Shown one piece after another: positions 1-9,353 of a stretch of 47,075 nt of DNA (position 1 is the first letter of the stretch; every line of letters begins with the position of its first letter). The translations under genes were made by a program, and so were the position numbers. The stretch is taken from the NCBI GenBank assembly GCA_934446285.1, contig CAKSEI010000002.1, forward strand, positions 1 to 47,075, written 5' to 3'. Under the pieces are notes generated by a model that was not told the DNA's origin, did not search any database, and was given only the letters and a program-made list of their open reading frames with translations. This DNA is from an uncultured Eubacteriales bacterium (GTDB lineage Bacteria > Bacillota > Clostridia > Oscillospirales > CAG-272).

Positions 1-2
1 AT

Positions 3-1220
3 GCAGAGGGCACGGGTCACGACGAGGAGAACTGCCGTTATATCGAGAGAATAGTAAAGACCATGCTCTGGGTTCGCGGCGGATATAAGGTCATTATCGC
101 CGGCTCAAAGGTTGTCGCCGACTATATCGCCGACGCATACCGCAAGGGCGGCGCGAGAGAGTTTGATGCCGACTTTATGGCGAGAGTCTACGAGAAGCCG
201 TTTGAGGTTGAATGGCGCTCGATAGACAACGCTCCCGAGACGGATGAGAGCGCAGCTCCCGTAGGACGCCACCTTGACGGTTGCCGCATAGGCTTTGACG
301 CGGGCGGAAGCGACCGTAAGGTTTCCGCCGTCGTAAACGGCGAGAGCGTGTATTCTGAGGAGGTAGTATGGTTCCCCAAGACCACGTCCGATCCGAAGTA
401 TCACTACGAAGGAATTCTCAACGCCATGAAGACCGCAGCGTCCAAGATGCCGCGCGTCGACGCTATCGGAGTTTCGAGCGCAGGCGTTTACGTTGACAAC
501 CGTATAATGGTTGCCTCGCTCTTCTTGAAGGTTTCCGATGAGGATTTCGACAAGTACGTAAAGAATATGTACATAGACGTTGCAAAGGAAATAGGCGATG
601 TGCCGCTCGAGGTTGCAAACGACGGTGACGTAACGGCTCTCGCGGGCGCTATGAGCCTTGAGGACACGGGCGTGCTCGGCATTGCCATGGGTACTTCCGA
701 GGCGGGCGGATACGTTGACCTTAACGGAAATATCACGGGCTGGCTCAACGAGCTTGCATTCGTTCCCGTAGACTATTGCCGCGACGCCATGATAGACGAG
801 TGGAGCGGAGATGTCGGATGCGGCGTCAAGTACTTCAGCCAGGATGCGGTAATCAAGCTTGCCCCCGCAGCGGGAATAGAGCTTGACCCTGAGCTGTCTC
901 CCGCAGAGAAGCTCAAGGTCGTACAGGGTCTCATGGCCGAGGGCGACGAAAGAGCGGCAAAGATATACGAGACTATAGGCGTCTACTTCGGTTACGCAAT
1001 AGCATACTACTCTACGTTCTACGATATCAAGCACGTGCTCATTATGGGACGCGTTACCTCCGGCAAGGGCGGAGAGATTGTGCTCGAGAGGGCACAGGCG
1101 GTTCTTGACACCGAGTTCCCCGAGACAGCGAAGGTAACCAAGCTTCACATCCCGGACGAAAAGGCACGCAGAGTCGGTCAGTCGGTTGCTGCGGCTTCTC
1201 TGCCCGAGATAAAGAAATAA
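3..1220 (+). CDS. ROK/ASKHA-type sugar kinase-like protein (5' end outside window)
   Basis: The reading frame is open from base 3 with no stop before the first ATG at 63, and the upstream codons give plausible protein (HDEENCRYIERIVKTM), so the gene starts before the window. ATG 63 should not be taken as the start. The visible part has an ASKHA phosphate-binding loop (IGFDAGGSDRKVSAV), a central VANDGDVTALAGA block in the place of the ROK metal/substrate region, and a second glycine-rich phosphate loop (GIAMGTSEAGGYV). This fits the ROK/hexokinase fold, so an ATP-dependent phosphotransferase is likely. The classical ROK zinc motif is not seen and the substrate is unknown. It could also be a non-catalytic relative. 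A terminator follows, so it ends its transcription unit. Confidence 0.75.
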   Translation, partial: AEGTGHDEENCRYIERIVKTMLWVRGGYKVIIAGSKVVADYIADAYRKGGAREFDADFMARVYEKPFEVEWRSIDNAPETDESAAPVGRHLDGCRIGFDAGGSDRKVSAVVNGESVYSEEVVWFPKTTSDPKYHYEGILNAMKTAASKMPRVDAIGVSSAGVYVDNRIMVASLFLKVSDEDFDKYVKNMYIDVAKEIGDVPLEVANDGDVTALAGAMSLEDTGVLGIAMGTSEAGGYVDLNGNITGWLNELAFVPVDYCRDAMIDEWSGDVGCGVKYFSQDAVIKLAPAAGIELDPELSPAEKLKVVQGLMAEGDERAAKIYETIGVYFGYAIAYYSTFYDIKHVLIMGRVTSGKGGEIVLERAQAVLDTEFPETAKVTKLHIPDEKARRVGQSVAAASLPEIKK

Positions 1221-1339
1221 ATATCGGGAAAAACCGGGGCGAGCGTCCGTTTTCGGACGGCATGGGAGACCCTGCCGCGCGGGCATGACGGGCGAAAACC
1301 CGTGTCTGCGGGACGGGCTCCCGCTCGCTCGTACCCGAA

Positions 1340-1367
1340 AGCTCCCGCTCGCGCGGGGGCTTTTCTT
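1340..1367 (+). terminator. Rho-independent terminator after the ROK-type gene
   Basis: Stem AGCTCCCGC / GCGGGGGCT (one G-U pair) with a 4-base loop, followed by a TTTTCTT tract. It separates the kinase gene from the zinc-ribbon protein gene. Confidence 0.7.
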
Positions 1368-1420
1368 GTAAACACGGGCGGCGGCAGAGCCGCAAAAAGC
1401 AATCCTGCACGGAGAAAAGA

Positions 1421-3145
1421 ATGAAACAGTGTACGAAATGCGGATGTGTAAACAGCGATATAAATAACTATTGCCGAAACTGCGGCAATCCCTTTATCAC
1501 GCTCACGGACGGCGAAAAAGACCGGGCGGAGAGCATAAAGAGTACGCCCGAGGCGGAAAACAAGCGGGCAGATGCGCGTATGGGCGGCGCACGGGCGGAG
1601 GATATTCCCGTGCGCACGGCACAGAGCGATAAATCGGATCGCGGAGAGGGCGTCGATATAGGCGCTCATGACGGCGGTTCTTACGGTACGACTGCGCCCG
1701 CAGAGGGTGCTTTTACCGACGAAACCCCGACTGCTCTGCCGCCTCTGCCCTCGCTCGACCTTGATGAGGATGAGAGCGCGGCAAACGGCACGGAGTCGGC
1801 TCGGCTCGGCGAACATGAAGAAAACGGCGGTGTGCATAGGTCTGAGCGCTTACACGGTGCGAACGTAAACTGCGATAATGACACATCAGCGGAGCGTGGA
1901 GGTTCGCCTGTTTCCGTCGGCGTTCCCGACGGTGTTTCAGACGGTTATAAGCAAATGCCCGCCGATTCATTCTTCGATTTGCGCACCGATGTACGGCAGG
2001 GGCGCAGCGCGGAGGCGGACGGGGCTTCCTCCGACGGGGATGCGGGAAACGGACAGGCGGACGCAGAGCAAAAGCGCGAAAACGCAGGCACGGCGGCATC
2101 TTCATGCGCAGACGGGACATCTGCTGCGTCGGGCACAGCGACAAACGCCGATACGGCAAAGACGGACGATGCTCTACGCTTATTCGAAGGCGGTGAAAAT
2201 AACGGCGGGAGTGACCCTTCCGAGAGCGAGGCGAGGGACGCGGGAAAAGAGTCGCCCGACACGCAACAGACGGAAAGCGGGAGCGCCGGGGGCGGGAAGA
2301 GCTATTCTCATATTCTCTCGGACGCTATCGCCGAGAGCGGACGCCCGGGGGTTGCTTTCATAGATTTTGACACGTCGGACGCACCCGTGCCCGCGCCGAA
2401 GCAACATGTCGGATCTGACGGAGAGAAGAGCGCCGCGGGGCAGTCGAGACTGTCGACTCACCCCGTGATAGACGCGCTGCGGCACGTATGGGGCGGAGGA
2501 GTCATGCTTGCGGCGAATATATGCATGAGCTTTGCCGTTGCCGCTGCGCTGCTGTCGCTGCTTATGCCTTTTACGATTATACTTTTGACTGACGACGGAT
2601 CCGCCGCGCCCGACAGGATATTTATAATATCCGTCGAGTTTCTCTCTTTGCTTATATCCGCTTTGCTCCTTGCGGGCATATGGCGGCTGTGGTACTGTGC
2701 GTGCGACAGACGGAAGAATTGGTTTGCCACGGGCGGGGTAACGCTTGTGCGCTCGGCACTTGTCATGTTCACGGTAGTTTGTGCGCTCGGTACGCTTTTC
2801 TCGGCGGGTTATCTCGGCTCACTTGTCTTTGACGGAACAGGCAAAACATCGGATCTTTACGCGCTTTACGGCGGAGCGGATGTCCGCACAACTGCCAAGG
2901 TACTTGCGGCGAGCACCTGGGGAATTGTCTTTTCGGCGCTCACCATGCGTGCGCTCGGAGCGATAAGGAAGGTTGCCCGCACGGGGAAGAGCGCCTCCGG
3001 CGTGAGTATTGCCTTTATCGTCATGTGCTTTGCTTCCGCCGTCGCCGTCGCCGTATTTTCGCCCGCTCTCAGCGCGGCGCTCGTGCTCTACGGCATATGC
3101 GCCGTCTTTCACCGCGTAAAGGTAGGAGGGAAAAACAAAAAATGA
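1421..3145 (+). CDS. Zinc-ribbon membrane protein with long disordered linker
   Basis: The N-terminus is a short zinc ribbon: paired cysteines C4-x2-C7 and C18-x2-C21 (CTKCG...CRNCG). Residues about 30-350 are low-complexity, rich in Ala, Gly, Asp, Glu and Ser, and probably disordered. The C-terminal third (about 360-570) has around four to five hydrophobic segments, starting near VMLAANICMSFAVAAALL, and should lie in the membrane. GGAG at 1411 is a good ribosome site for this ATG. The stop overlaps the next gene's start (ATGA at 3142-3145), so it is co-translated with the GH25-SLH lysozyme, which hints at a cell-envelope role. This architecture is common in Clostridia, but no function is known to me. 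Confidence 0.8.
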   Translation: MKQCTKCGCVNSDINNYCRNCGNPFITLTDGEKDRAESIKSTPEAENKRADARMGGARAEDIPVRTAQSDKSDRGEGVDIGAHDGGSYGTTAPAEGAFTDETPTALPPLPSLDLDEDESAANGTESARLGEHEENGGVHRSERLHGANVNCDNDTSAERGGSPVSVGVPDGVSDGYKQMPADSFFDLRTDVRQGRSAEADGASSDGDAGNGQADAEQKRENAGTAASSCADGTSAASGTATNADTAKTDDALRLFEGGENNGGSDPSESEARDAGKESPDTQQTESGSAGGGKSYSHILSDAIAESGRPGVAFIDFDTSDAPVPAPKQHVGSDGEKSAAGQSRLSTHPVIDALRHVWGGGVMLAANICMSFAVAAALLSLLMPFTIILLTDDGSAAPDRIFIISVEFLSLLISALLLAGIWRLWYCACDRRKNWFATGGVTLVRSALVMFTVVCALGTLFSAGYLGSLVFDGTGKTSDLYALYGGADVRTTAKVLAASTWGIVFSALTMRALGAIRKVARTGKSASGVSIAFIVMCFASAVAVAVFSPALSAALVLYGICAVFHRVKVGGKNKK

Positions 3146-4419
3146 AAAAAGTAATTTCCATGCTCCTTGCACTTATACTGTTCGTGCCGTTTATGCCCGC
3201 GTCCATCGCAGGTCAGGAGATAATCGCGCGCGGAATAGACGTGTCGCGGTGGCAGGGAGAAATCGATTTCGCGGCGGTCAAGGCATCGGGCGTGGATTTT
3301 GTCATAATACGCATAGGCTACTCAAGCGCGATTGATATAAATTTTGAGAAAAATTATGCTGCCGCACGCGCAGCGGGACTTGATATCGGAGCTTATTTTT
3401 ATTCCTACGCGGAGAATACGGAAGAGGCGGTAAAGGATGCGCGCGATGCCGCCGCATGGCTGAAGGGCAAGCGCCTTGAGTACCCGCTCTACTACGATAT
3501 AGAGGACGAGGTGCAGGCGCCCCTCTCAAAAAGGGAGCTTACCGACCTTGCCGTTGCCTTTATGGACGAGGGCGCGCGGCTCGGGTGGTATACCGGGTTA
3601 TATTCAAACGAAAATTGGTTTACGAACTATTACGAGCAGGGCGCTTTTGACGGGTTTCCGCTGTGGCTTGCCAAGTGGCCGAAGTCGGGCAAGCCCGACA
3701 ACACCCCCGACGCGCCCTACGGGCTTTGGCAATATTCGTCAAAGGGGCGCGTGCCGGGCATTTCCACCGACGTCGACCTTGATGTGGCATTTTTTGACTA
3801 CCCGTCGTATATAAAAAAGCGTGCGCTGAACGGATATAAAGGGCCGGACTACGACCCGGATTTGCCCTTTGACGACGTGAAAATGTCGGCGTGGTACTAC
3901 GAGAGCGTAAAGAAAGTGTACGAGAGAGGAATATTCAACGGACTGTCCGAGAGCAAATTCGGACCGGACGGCAGTGTGACGCGCGGCATGTTTGCGACGA
4001 TAATCGGGCGCATGTGGGGAATAGACACGGCGCAATACACCGACCCGGGCTTTGTCGATGTCTCGCCCAAGGCGTACTACGCGCCGTACATAGAATGGGC
4101 GCGCGAGAGCGGCATTGTCGACGGTATCGGCATGGGGCACTTCTGCCCCGATGACTTTATAACGCGTGAGCAGATGTGCGCAATGATATACCGCTTTGCG
4201 GAGTTCGCTGGCATAGCCCTTGAGGGCGAAGAGACGACTTTTAAGGATGAAAAGGACATATCCTCATGGGCAAAGGAAGGCGTTCACGCGCTTGCCGCCG
4301 CGGGGATTGTCAGAGGCATGGGCGGCGGGATATTCTCGCCCAAGTCAGGCGCACGCCGCAGCGAGTGCGCCGCCATCACCGTGCGCATCCCGATGCCCGA
4401 CGCGGAGCAGAAAAATTAA
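3142..4419 (+). CDS. Secreted GH25 lysozyme (muramidase) with three SLH domains
   Basis: The start is set at ATG 3142: AGGAGGG lies about 12 bases upstream and the ATG overlaps the previous stop. An upstream in-frame ATG at 3025 would only add an Arg-rich stretch read from inside the previous gene. The 425-residue protein has a signal peptide (about 1-24, ending near ASIAG). A GH25 domain follows (about 27-215) with the catalytic DxE pattern: D33 in GIDVSRWQG, and D119 and E121 in YYDIED. Three SLH repeats (about 235-420) follow, beginning at PFDDVKMSAWYYESV, FVDVSPKAYYAPYI and FKDEKDISSWA. GH25 enzymes cut the MurNAc-GlcNAc bond of peptidoglycan, and SLH repeats bind pyruvylated secondary wall polymers, so it is probably a wall-anchored autolysin. 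Confidence 0.9.
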   Translation: MKKVISMLLALILFVPFMPASIAGQEIIARGIDVSRWQGEIDFAAVKASGVDFVIIRIGYSSAIDINFEKNYAAARAAGLDIGAYFYSYAENTEEAVKDARDAAAWLKGKRLEYPLYYDIEDEVQAPLSKRELTDLAVAFMDEGARLGWYTGLYSNENWFTNYYEQGAFDGFPLWLAKWPKSGKPDNTPDAPYGLWQYSSKGRVPGISTDVDLDVAFFDYPSYIKKRALNGYKGPDYDPDLPFDDVKMSAWYYESVKKVYERGIFNGLSESKFGPDGSVTRGMFATIIGRMWGIDTAQYTDPGFVDVSPKAYYAPYIEWARESGIVDGIGMGHFCPDDFITREQMCAMIYRFAEFAGIALEGEETTFKDEKDISSWAKEGVHALAAAGIVRGMGGGIFSPKSGARRSECAAITVRIPMPDAEQKN

Positions 4420-4493
4420 CAGTCGTATTTAGGTGGCTTTCCCGAAGAAGCGGCATTTACTATAACACAAACGAAAGGAGAGCCATTTGGCAG

Positions 4494-4524
4494 GAGAATC
4501 CCCCGAGAGGGGTTCTCTTTTTTT
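4494..4524 (+). terminator. Terminator after the GH25-SLH gene
   Basis: Near-perfect hairpin (GAGAA...CCCC / GGGGTTCTC, small bulge) followed by seven T residues. It closes the two-gene envelope operon. Confidence 0.75.
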
Positions 4525-4610
4525 GATTGGTTGGTTTTCGTATAACAAATACCGAGCTGCACTCTAAATTTGCTACAGAAAAGCTTTAATATAAAAAGCA
4601 AATATACCTG

Positions 4611-5164
4611 ATGCAGGATGCCTCTTCCTCGGTTATTGAAAAGCCTGCGGACATGAAATATATGTCCGAGTACATCGACGCATACAGAAATATATGGCAA
4701 ACGCCGCGCCGTCCCATCGCGTAAAGGGGACACATGACGTTGATTTTGAGCAGGGACGGCACGAGATAGAATTCCGCAATGTTTCTTTCAGATATCCGAA
4801 CAGCGAAAGCTATGCGTTGAAAAACATATCCTTAAAAATAAAAAGCGGCGAGCATCTGTCGCTCGTCGAATATAACGACTCGGGCAAGAGCACGTTCGTA
4901 AAGCTTTTATGCCGGCTGTACGAGCCGACATCCGCCCTCGACCCCGTAACTGAATACGATATATTTAATCGCCTTCATACTGTATCAAAGGGAAAAACCG
5001 CGATTTATATTTCCCACCGTCTGTCGTCGTCGCGCTTTACGGATAAGGTCGCACTGCTCCGTGACGGAACTCTTGCGGAATTCGGTACGCATGAGGAGCT
5101 GATGACCTTGCCCGACGGCATATACCGCGAAATGTTCCGGACTCAGGCGCGGTACTACGTATAG
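4611..5164 (+). pseudogene. Degraded ABC exporter (permease-ATPase) gene remnant
   Basis: Two frames hold pieces of one former ABC exporter. Frame of 4611-4724 reads MQDASSSVIEKPADMKYMSEY..., resembling the linker before the nucleotide-binding domain of the intact exporter at 40795 (there NSAYVKNYIDFM). The frame then changes near 4700 and 4694-5164 carries the ATPase part. Walker A is present but altered (VEYNDSGKST). Directly after CRLYEPT the sequence jumps to SALDPVTEYDIF, so the Q-loop, the LSGGQ signature and Walker B are missing, apparently by an in-frame deletion. The H-loop (IYISHR) and C-terminus remain. The transmembrane half is absent, and stops fill the upstream sequence. An active ATPase is very unlikely. 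No ribosome site is seen. Confidence 0.8.
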
Positions 5165-5220
5165 ACCGCGCCGTTTTTGCAAAAAAAGTCGGATAAAGCG
5201 GCTCTTAGGCAAAAAATGGC

Positions 5221-5252
5221 TTGATATATAAGGCGATGTATGATAATATAAT
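5221..5252 (+). promoter_or_regulatory. Candidate sigma-A promoter of pflB
   Basis: TTGATA at 5221-5226, 17-base spacer, TAATAT at 5244-5249 (an overlapping TATAAT lies at 5247-5252). It stands about 35 bases upstream of the ZTP riboswitch, as expected for its transcription start. Confidence 0.5.
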
Positions 5253-5284
5253 ATAAAGAATGAATTACAACAGAGCATAAGAAA

Positions 5285-5400
5285 TTCTCCCGTGACTGAC
5301 GGAAAGCAAGCGGAAAAACCGCAGGGGAGCGGGGTTAAATATTTGGGAATTCGCAAAGCACGGCATCTGCCGCGCGGTTTCCGCCGACCGTCTGGGCATT
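5285..5400 (+). promoter_or_regulatory. ZTP (pfl motif) riboswitch upstream of pflB
   Basis: The segment carries the conserved blocks of the pfl/ZTP aptamer: CCCGTGACTGACGG at 5289, a GCGG/CCGC hairpin, then GGGGAGCGGGG, and in the 3' half CCGTCTGGGCA at about 5388-5398. This family senses ZMP/ZTP, the signal of low 10-formyl-tetrahydrofolate, and was named for its position upstream of pyruvate formate-lyase genes, which make the formate needed for that cofactor. Here it sits directly before pflB. GCACGGC at 5358-5364 inside the aptamer is the exact complement of GCCGTGC at 5419-5425, just upstream of the ribosome site GGGAGG, so a competing hairpin could be the expression platform. Confidence 0.85.
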
Positions 5401-5441
5401 ATCGCTGTTTCATAAAAAGCCGTGCAAAAGGGAGGAATACA

Positions 5442-7670
5442 ATGAAAGCATGGAAGAACTTTAATGGCGGAGATTGGGAAAGAGAAATCAACGTCCGCGA
5501 CTTTATTCAGAGAAACTATACGCCGTATGACGGCGACAGCTCCTTTCTCGCTCAGGCAACGGAGCGTACAAAGCTCTTACGCAAAGAGTTTGAGACGCTG
5601 CTCGCAAGGGAACGCGAGAACGGCGGAGTTTATAAGATAGATACCGAGACGGTCATCACCGTCACGGCTTTTGCACCCGGGTATATCGATAAGGAAAATG
5701 AGATAATCGTCGGACTTCAGACCGATGAGCCTCTAAAGCGCGCGTGCAACCCGTTCGGCGGTATGCGTATGGTGCGCGAGGCGTGCAAGCAGTACGGATA
5801 TGAGGTCTCACCGAAAATCGAGGAAGAATTCAAGTACCACAAGACGCACAACGACGGGGTTTTCTCCGCGTATACAAAGGATGTGCGCGAGGCGCGCCAC
5901 GTCGGACTCCTCACGGGACTGCCCGACGCATACGGACGCGGACGCATAATAGGCGACTACCGCAGAGTGGCTCTCTACGGCACTGACAGACTTATAGAAA
6001 AAAAACAGTGCGATAAGGACGCGCTCGGAGAAGTTCCCACGACCGAAAAGGAGATACGCTGCGCTGAGGAGCTAAGCGATCAGATAAAGGCACTGCGCGA
6101 CATGACCGCCATGGCAGCATCCTACGGCTTTGACATCAGCCGCCCGGCTGAGAACGCAAAGGAGGCGGTACAGTGGCTGTATTTCGCTTACCTCGCGGGC
6201 ATAAAGGAGCAGAACGGCGCTGCGACGAGCCTCGGACGCACGTCGACCTTCCTTGATATTTACTTTGAGAGAGATATCGCGGCGGGCGTTTTAAGTGAGA
6301 GCGAGGCACAGGAGATAATGGACGATTTCGTCCTGCATCTGCGTATGGCGCGTCATCTGAGAACGCCCGAGTACAACGAGCTTTTCGGCGGAGACCCCAT
6401 GTGGATAACCGAGGCAGTAGGCGGAGTCGGTGAGGACGGACGCCATATGGTAACAAAAAACAGCTACCGTATGCTCAATACCCTCTATAACCTTAATCCC
6501 GCCGCTGAGCCTAACCTCACCGTGCTATGGAGTGAGAAGCTGCCCCGGAGCTGGAAGAAGTTCATAGCTAAGGTCTCTATAGATACCGACGCGATACAGT
6601 ACGAGAACGACGACGTTATGCGCCCCTACTACGGCGACGATTATGCCATAGCCTGCTGCGTTTCTGCTATGCGCGTGGGCAAGGATATGCAGTTCTTCGG
6701 CGCGCGTGCGAACATTGCGAAGCTGCTTATGCTTGCGATAAACGGCGGACGCGACGAGAACAAATTTGAACAGGTTGGCCCCGAGATGCCCGTGATCGAC
6801 GGCGATGTCCTCGACTATGAGGAAGTGCTGCGCCGCCTTGACTTCTACCGCCCGTGGCTTGCAAAGACATACGTATCCGCTATGAATACCATACACTATA
6901 TGCACGACAAGTATGCGTATGAGAAGAGCCAGATGGCGCTGCACGACACTGACGTGCACAGAATGATGGCATTCGGTATCGCGGGTATGAGCTGCATGGC
7001 TGACTCTCTCTCAGCGATAAAATATGCAAAGGTAAAGCCGATACGTAATCCCGAGAACGGAATTATTACCGACTTTGAGATAGAGGGAGACTTCCCGAAA
7101 TTCGGAAACGACGACGACCGCGTTGATACAATTGCCTGCGAGCAGGTAGAGAAATTCTACGGTGCGCTTAAGCAGTTCCCGCTTTACCGCGGAGCAGAGC
7201 ACACGCTCTCGATACTTACGATAACGTCGAACGTCATGTACGGTAAAAAGACGGGCAATACCCCCGACGGCAGACACAGGGGAGAGCCGCTCGCTCCGGG
7301 CGCTAATCCCATGAGCGGACGCGACATATCGGGGGCGCTGGCATCCCTTAACTCGGTTGCAAAGCTGAGCTACGACTACTGCCGCGACGGCATATCAAAT
7401 ACATTCTCGATAACACCCGGGGCGCTCGGCGCGGATGACGGTGCGAGAGTAGAAAACCTTGTCACCATTCTCGGCGGATATTTCGCTCAGAAGGCACATC
7501 ACCTCAATGTCAATGTACTGAACAGAGAGACGCTTATCGCGGCGTATGAGCATCCCGAGCTTTATCCGAACCTTACCATCCGTGTCTCGGGATATGCGGT
7601 CAACTTCTACAAGCTGAGCCGCGAGCAGCAGCGTGAGGTTATCTCGCGCACCTTCCACGAGTCGGTTTAA
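5442..7670 (+). CDS. pflB: Formate acetyltransferase (pyruvate formate-lyase)
   Basis: A glycyl-radical enzyme that splits pyruvate with CoA into acetyl-CoA and formate under anaerobiosis. The start is ATG 5442, behind GGGAGG. The longer frame from 5292 would translate the riboswitch and is rejected. At 742 residues it has the usual length. Adjacent catalytic cysteines C405-C406 lie in IACCVSAM, and the radical glycine G717 lies in RVSGYAV near the C-terminus, followed by the usual LSREQQREVISRTFH tail. The gene for its activating enzyme follows 27 bases downstream. With the ZTP riboswitch upstream, its expression is probably tied to one-carbon (formyl-folate) demand as well as fermentation. 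Confidence 0.97.
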   Translation: MKAWKNFNGGDWEREINVRDFIQRNYTPYDGDSSFLAQATERTKLLRKEFETLLARERENGGVYKIDTETVITVTAFAPGYIDKENEIIVGLQTDEPLKRACNPFGGMRMVREACKQYGYEVSPKIEEEFKYHKTHNDGVFSAYTKDVREARHVGLLTGLPDAYGRGRIIGDYRRVALYGTDRLIEKKQCDKDALGEVPTTEKEIRCAEELSDQIKALRDMTAMAASYGFDISRPAENAKEAVQWLYFAYLAGIKEQNGAATSLGRTSTFLDIYFERDIAAGVLSESEAQEIMDDFVLHLRMARHLRTPEYNELFGGDPMWITEAVGGVGEDGRHMVTKNSYRMLNTLYNLNPAAEPNLTVLWSEKLPRSWKKFIAKVSIDTDAIQYENDDVMRPYYGDDYAIACCVSAMRVGKDMQFFGARANIAKLLMLAINGGRDENKFEQVGPEMPVIDGDVLDYEEVLRRLDFYRPWLAKTYVSAMNTIHYMHDKYAYEKSQMALHDTDVHRMMAFGIAGMSCMADSLSAIKYAKVKPIRNPENGIITDFEIEGDFPKFGNDDDRVDTIACEQVEKFYGALKQFPLYRGAEHTLSILTITSNVMYGKKTGNTPDGRHRGEPLAPGANPMSGRDISGALASLNSVAKLSYDYCRDGISNTFSITPGALGADDGARVENLVTILGGYFAQKAHHLNVNVLNRETLIAAYEHPELYPNLTIRVSGYAVNFYKLSREQQREVISRTFHESV

Positions 7671-7697
7671 GACGCGGTCACTTTTGAGGACAGAGTA

Positions 7698-8396
7698 TTG
7701 ACGGGAAGAATACATTCCGTTCAGTCGCTCGGCGCGGTGGACGGGCCGGGAGTGAGATGCGTTGTCTTTATGCAGGGCTGTCCGCTGCGCTGCCTCTACT
7801 GTCATAATCCCGATACATGGTCGCCCGCGGGCGGTGAGGAGGTCGACACGGACGCTCTCGTGCGGCGCGTGCTGCGTTTCCGCCCTTATTGGAGCGGGGG
7901 CGGCGGCGTGACCGTCTCGGGCGGCGAGCCGCTTATGCAGGCGGATTTTACGGCGGAGTTTTTCGCCGCTCTTCATACGCACGGCGTGCATACGGCGCTT
8001 GATACTTCGGGTATGTGTGAGCCCGAGAAAGCGGAGAGGGTGCTTGAGCACACCGACCTTGTGCTCTGCGACATGAAGTTCCTTTCCGAGGAGGAATACA
8101 GGGAGAATTGCCGCGCGGATTTTCACCGCGTGCGTGAGTTTCTCGACCTTACGGCGAGGGCGGGTGTGCCCCTGTGGATACGCCATGTGGTCGTGCCCGG
8201 GCTTACCGACGGGATAGAGTACATGCGGGGAATAAAGGCGGCGGCGGAGAAGTATCCGAACTTTGAGAAGCTTGAATTCCTGCCTTTCAGAAAGTTGTGC
8301 ATAGAGAAGTACGAGCGCATGGGAATACCTTTCCCGCTGCGCGACACACCTCCGATGAGCGAGGCTCGCTTAGACGAGCTGCGCTCGCGGCTTTGA
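7698..8396 (+). CDS. pflA: Pyruvate formate-lyase activating enzyme (radical SAM)
   Basis: This activase uses S-adenosylmethionine and a 4Fe-4S cluster to install the glycyl radical on PflB. The 232-residue protein has the radical-SAM signature C28-x3-C32-x2-C35 (CPLRCLYCHNP), preceded by GAVDGPGVRCVVFMQG, and a SAM-binding VSGGEPLMQ segment near residue 75. Start codon is TTG at 7698, with GAGGA about 7 bases upstream and the family's usual N-terminus (TGRIHSVQS), so this non-ATG start is well supported. It lies 27 bases after pflB in the same transcript. Confidence 0.96.
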   Translation: MTGRIHSVQSLGAVDGPGVRCVVFMQGCPLRCLYCHNPDTWSPAGGEEVDTDALVRRVLRFRPYWSGGGGVTVSGGEPLMQADFTAEFFAALHTHGVHTALDTSGMCEPEKAERVLEHTDLVLCDMKFLSEEEYRENCRADFHRVREFLDLTARAGVPLWIRHVVVPGLTDGIEYMRGIKAAAEKYPNFEKLEFLPFRKLCIEKYERMGIPFPLRDTPPMSEARLDELRSRL

Positions 8397-8435
8397 TTTT
8401 GATTTCAAGTCCGATAGGACAGAAAAGAGGATAAA

Positions 8436-9323
8436 ATGGAAGCATTAAAGAAAGCGTTTTCGTCCGGGCAGTTCCTTGCCGCAACTATTCTCGCGACATG
8501 CTCCGTCGGCACGTCCCTTATCTTTTCCGCAAGCTTTGACATCATAGGCATATTGCTTGTCATAGGCATGTGGCTCACGTGGAACGCAGCGCGCAGCGGG
8601 GAAGTGAAGTGCCGTTTTCTGCGCGGCGTTGCCAAGGCAAAGGTTATTCTCACATGGGTGGCAATCGGTTTTCTCGCCCTCGGTGCGATACTGCTTTTCG
8701 TGTGTTCGGCGTTCGTAGGGTATGTGACCGATGCCGTCGTCGATGACGGCCTGCCGGGGGCGGTGGATGAATTGAAATTCACAGGAGTCAGCGACGAGAG
8801 GGCAAACGCAATCCTCGGGCAGTTCAATGAGCTGGTAAACGAAGATCACAGCGACCTTGATATCGACCTGCACATGGAGAACGGCAGACTGTACATCAAT
8901 GACAGGCGTATCGATTCGTCGCTTATTAAGGATATTTTTGACGACGATGATGCACGCACGGCATTGGCGCTGATATTTACATTTATATTTGTCGCCTTCG
9001 GTATCGGTATGATAATCGCCGCTGTTATAGCACTTGTCATAAATCTTGCCTATAACAGGAAGCTGTACGGATTTCTCGACGGTGCGTCGGGCGGCAGCCT
9101 CAACGTCAAGATGTTAAAGGGCTTGCGCGGGTGGTTTATGTTCTTTGCGGTGATAAAAATAATTTCCGCACTCGGCGGCATACTCATAGGCTCTCTTTCG
9201 TCCGCGTGCGACGCTGCGATGTATATAATACTTTTCATTATCGCCGGCAATGTGCTGAATGCGCAGAAGGCTCAAATCCCGCCTGAAGCTCCTGCCATGG
9301 AGTATCCGCAGGATAACGTATAA
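8436..9323 (+). CDS. Predicted polytopic membrane protein, function unknown
   Basis: The 295-residue protein has about five hydrophobic segments: two near the N-terminus (FLAATILATCSVGTSLIF and IIGILLVIGMWLTW), one near 75-95, one near 175-205 (ALALIFTFIFVAFGIGMII) and a C-terminal pair around 230-275. Between the third and fourth lies a charged loop of about 75 residues rich in Asp and Glu, probably outside the membrane. The C-terminal tail has prolines. GAGGA precedes the ATG. It lies 39 bases after pflA in the same direction and may be co-transcribed, but nothing in it suggests a fermentation role. I do not recognise the family. Confidence 0.7.
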   Translation: MEALKKAFSSGQFLAATILATCSVGTSLIFSASFDIIGILLVIGMWLTWNAARSGEVKCRFLRGVAKAKVILTWVAIGFLALGAILLFVCSAFVGYVTDAVVDDGLPGAVDELKFTGVSDERANAILGQFNELVNEDHSDLDIDLHMENGRLYINDRRIDSSLIKDIFDDDDARTALALIFTFIFVAFGIGMIIAAVIALVINLAYNRKLYGFLDGASGGSLNVKMLKGLRGWFMFFAVIKIISALGGILIGSLSSACDAAMYIILFIIAGNVLNAQKAQIPPEAPAMEYPQDNV

Positions 9324-9353
9324 CCGGGATTCGGTAAGAGGAGAGCTCTCCCG

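Noticed and set aside
105..1286. Long minus-strand frame opposite the ROK-type gene
   Set aside because: It is an antisense shadow. It has Arg/Cys-rich content, no motif or ribosome site, while the plus frame shows ASKHA loops.
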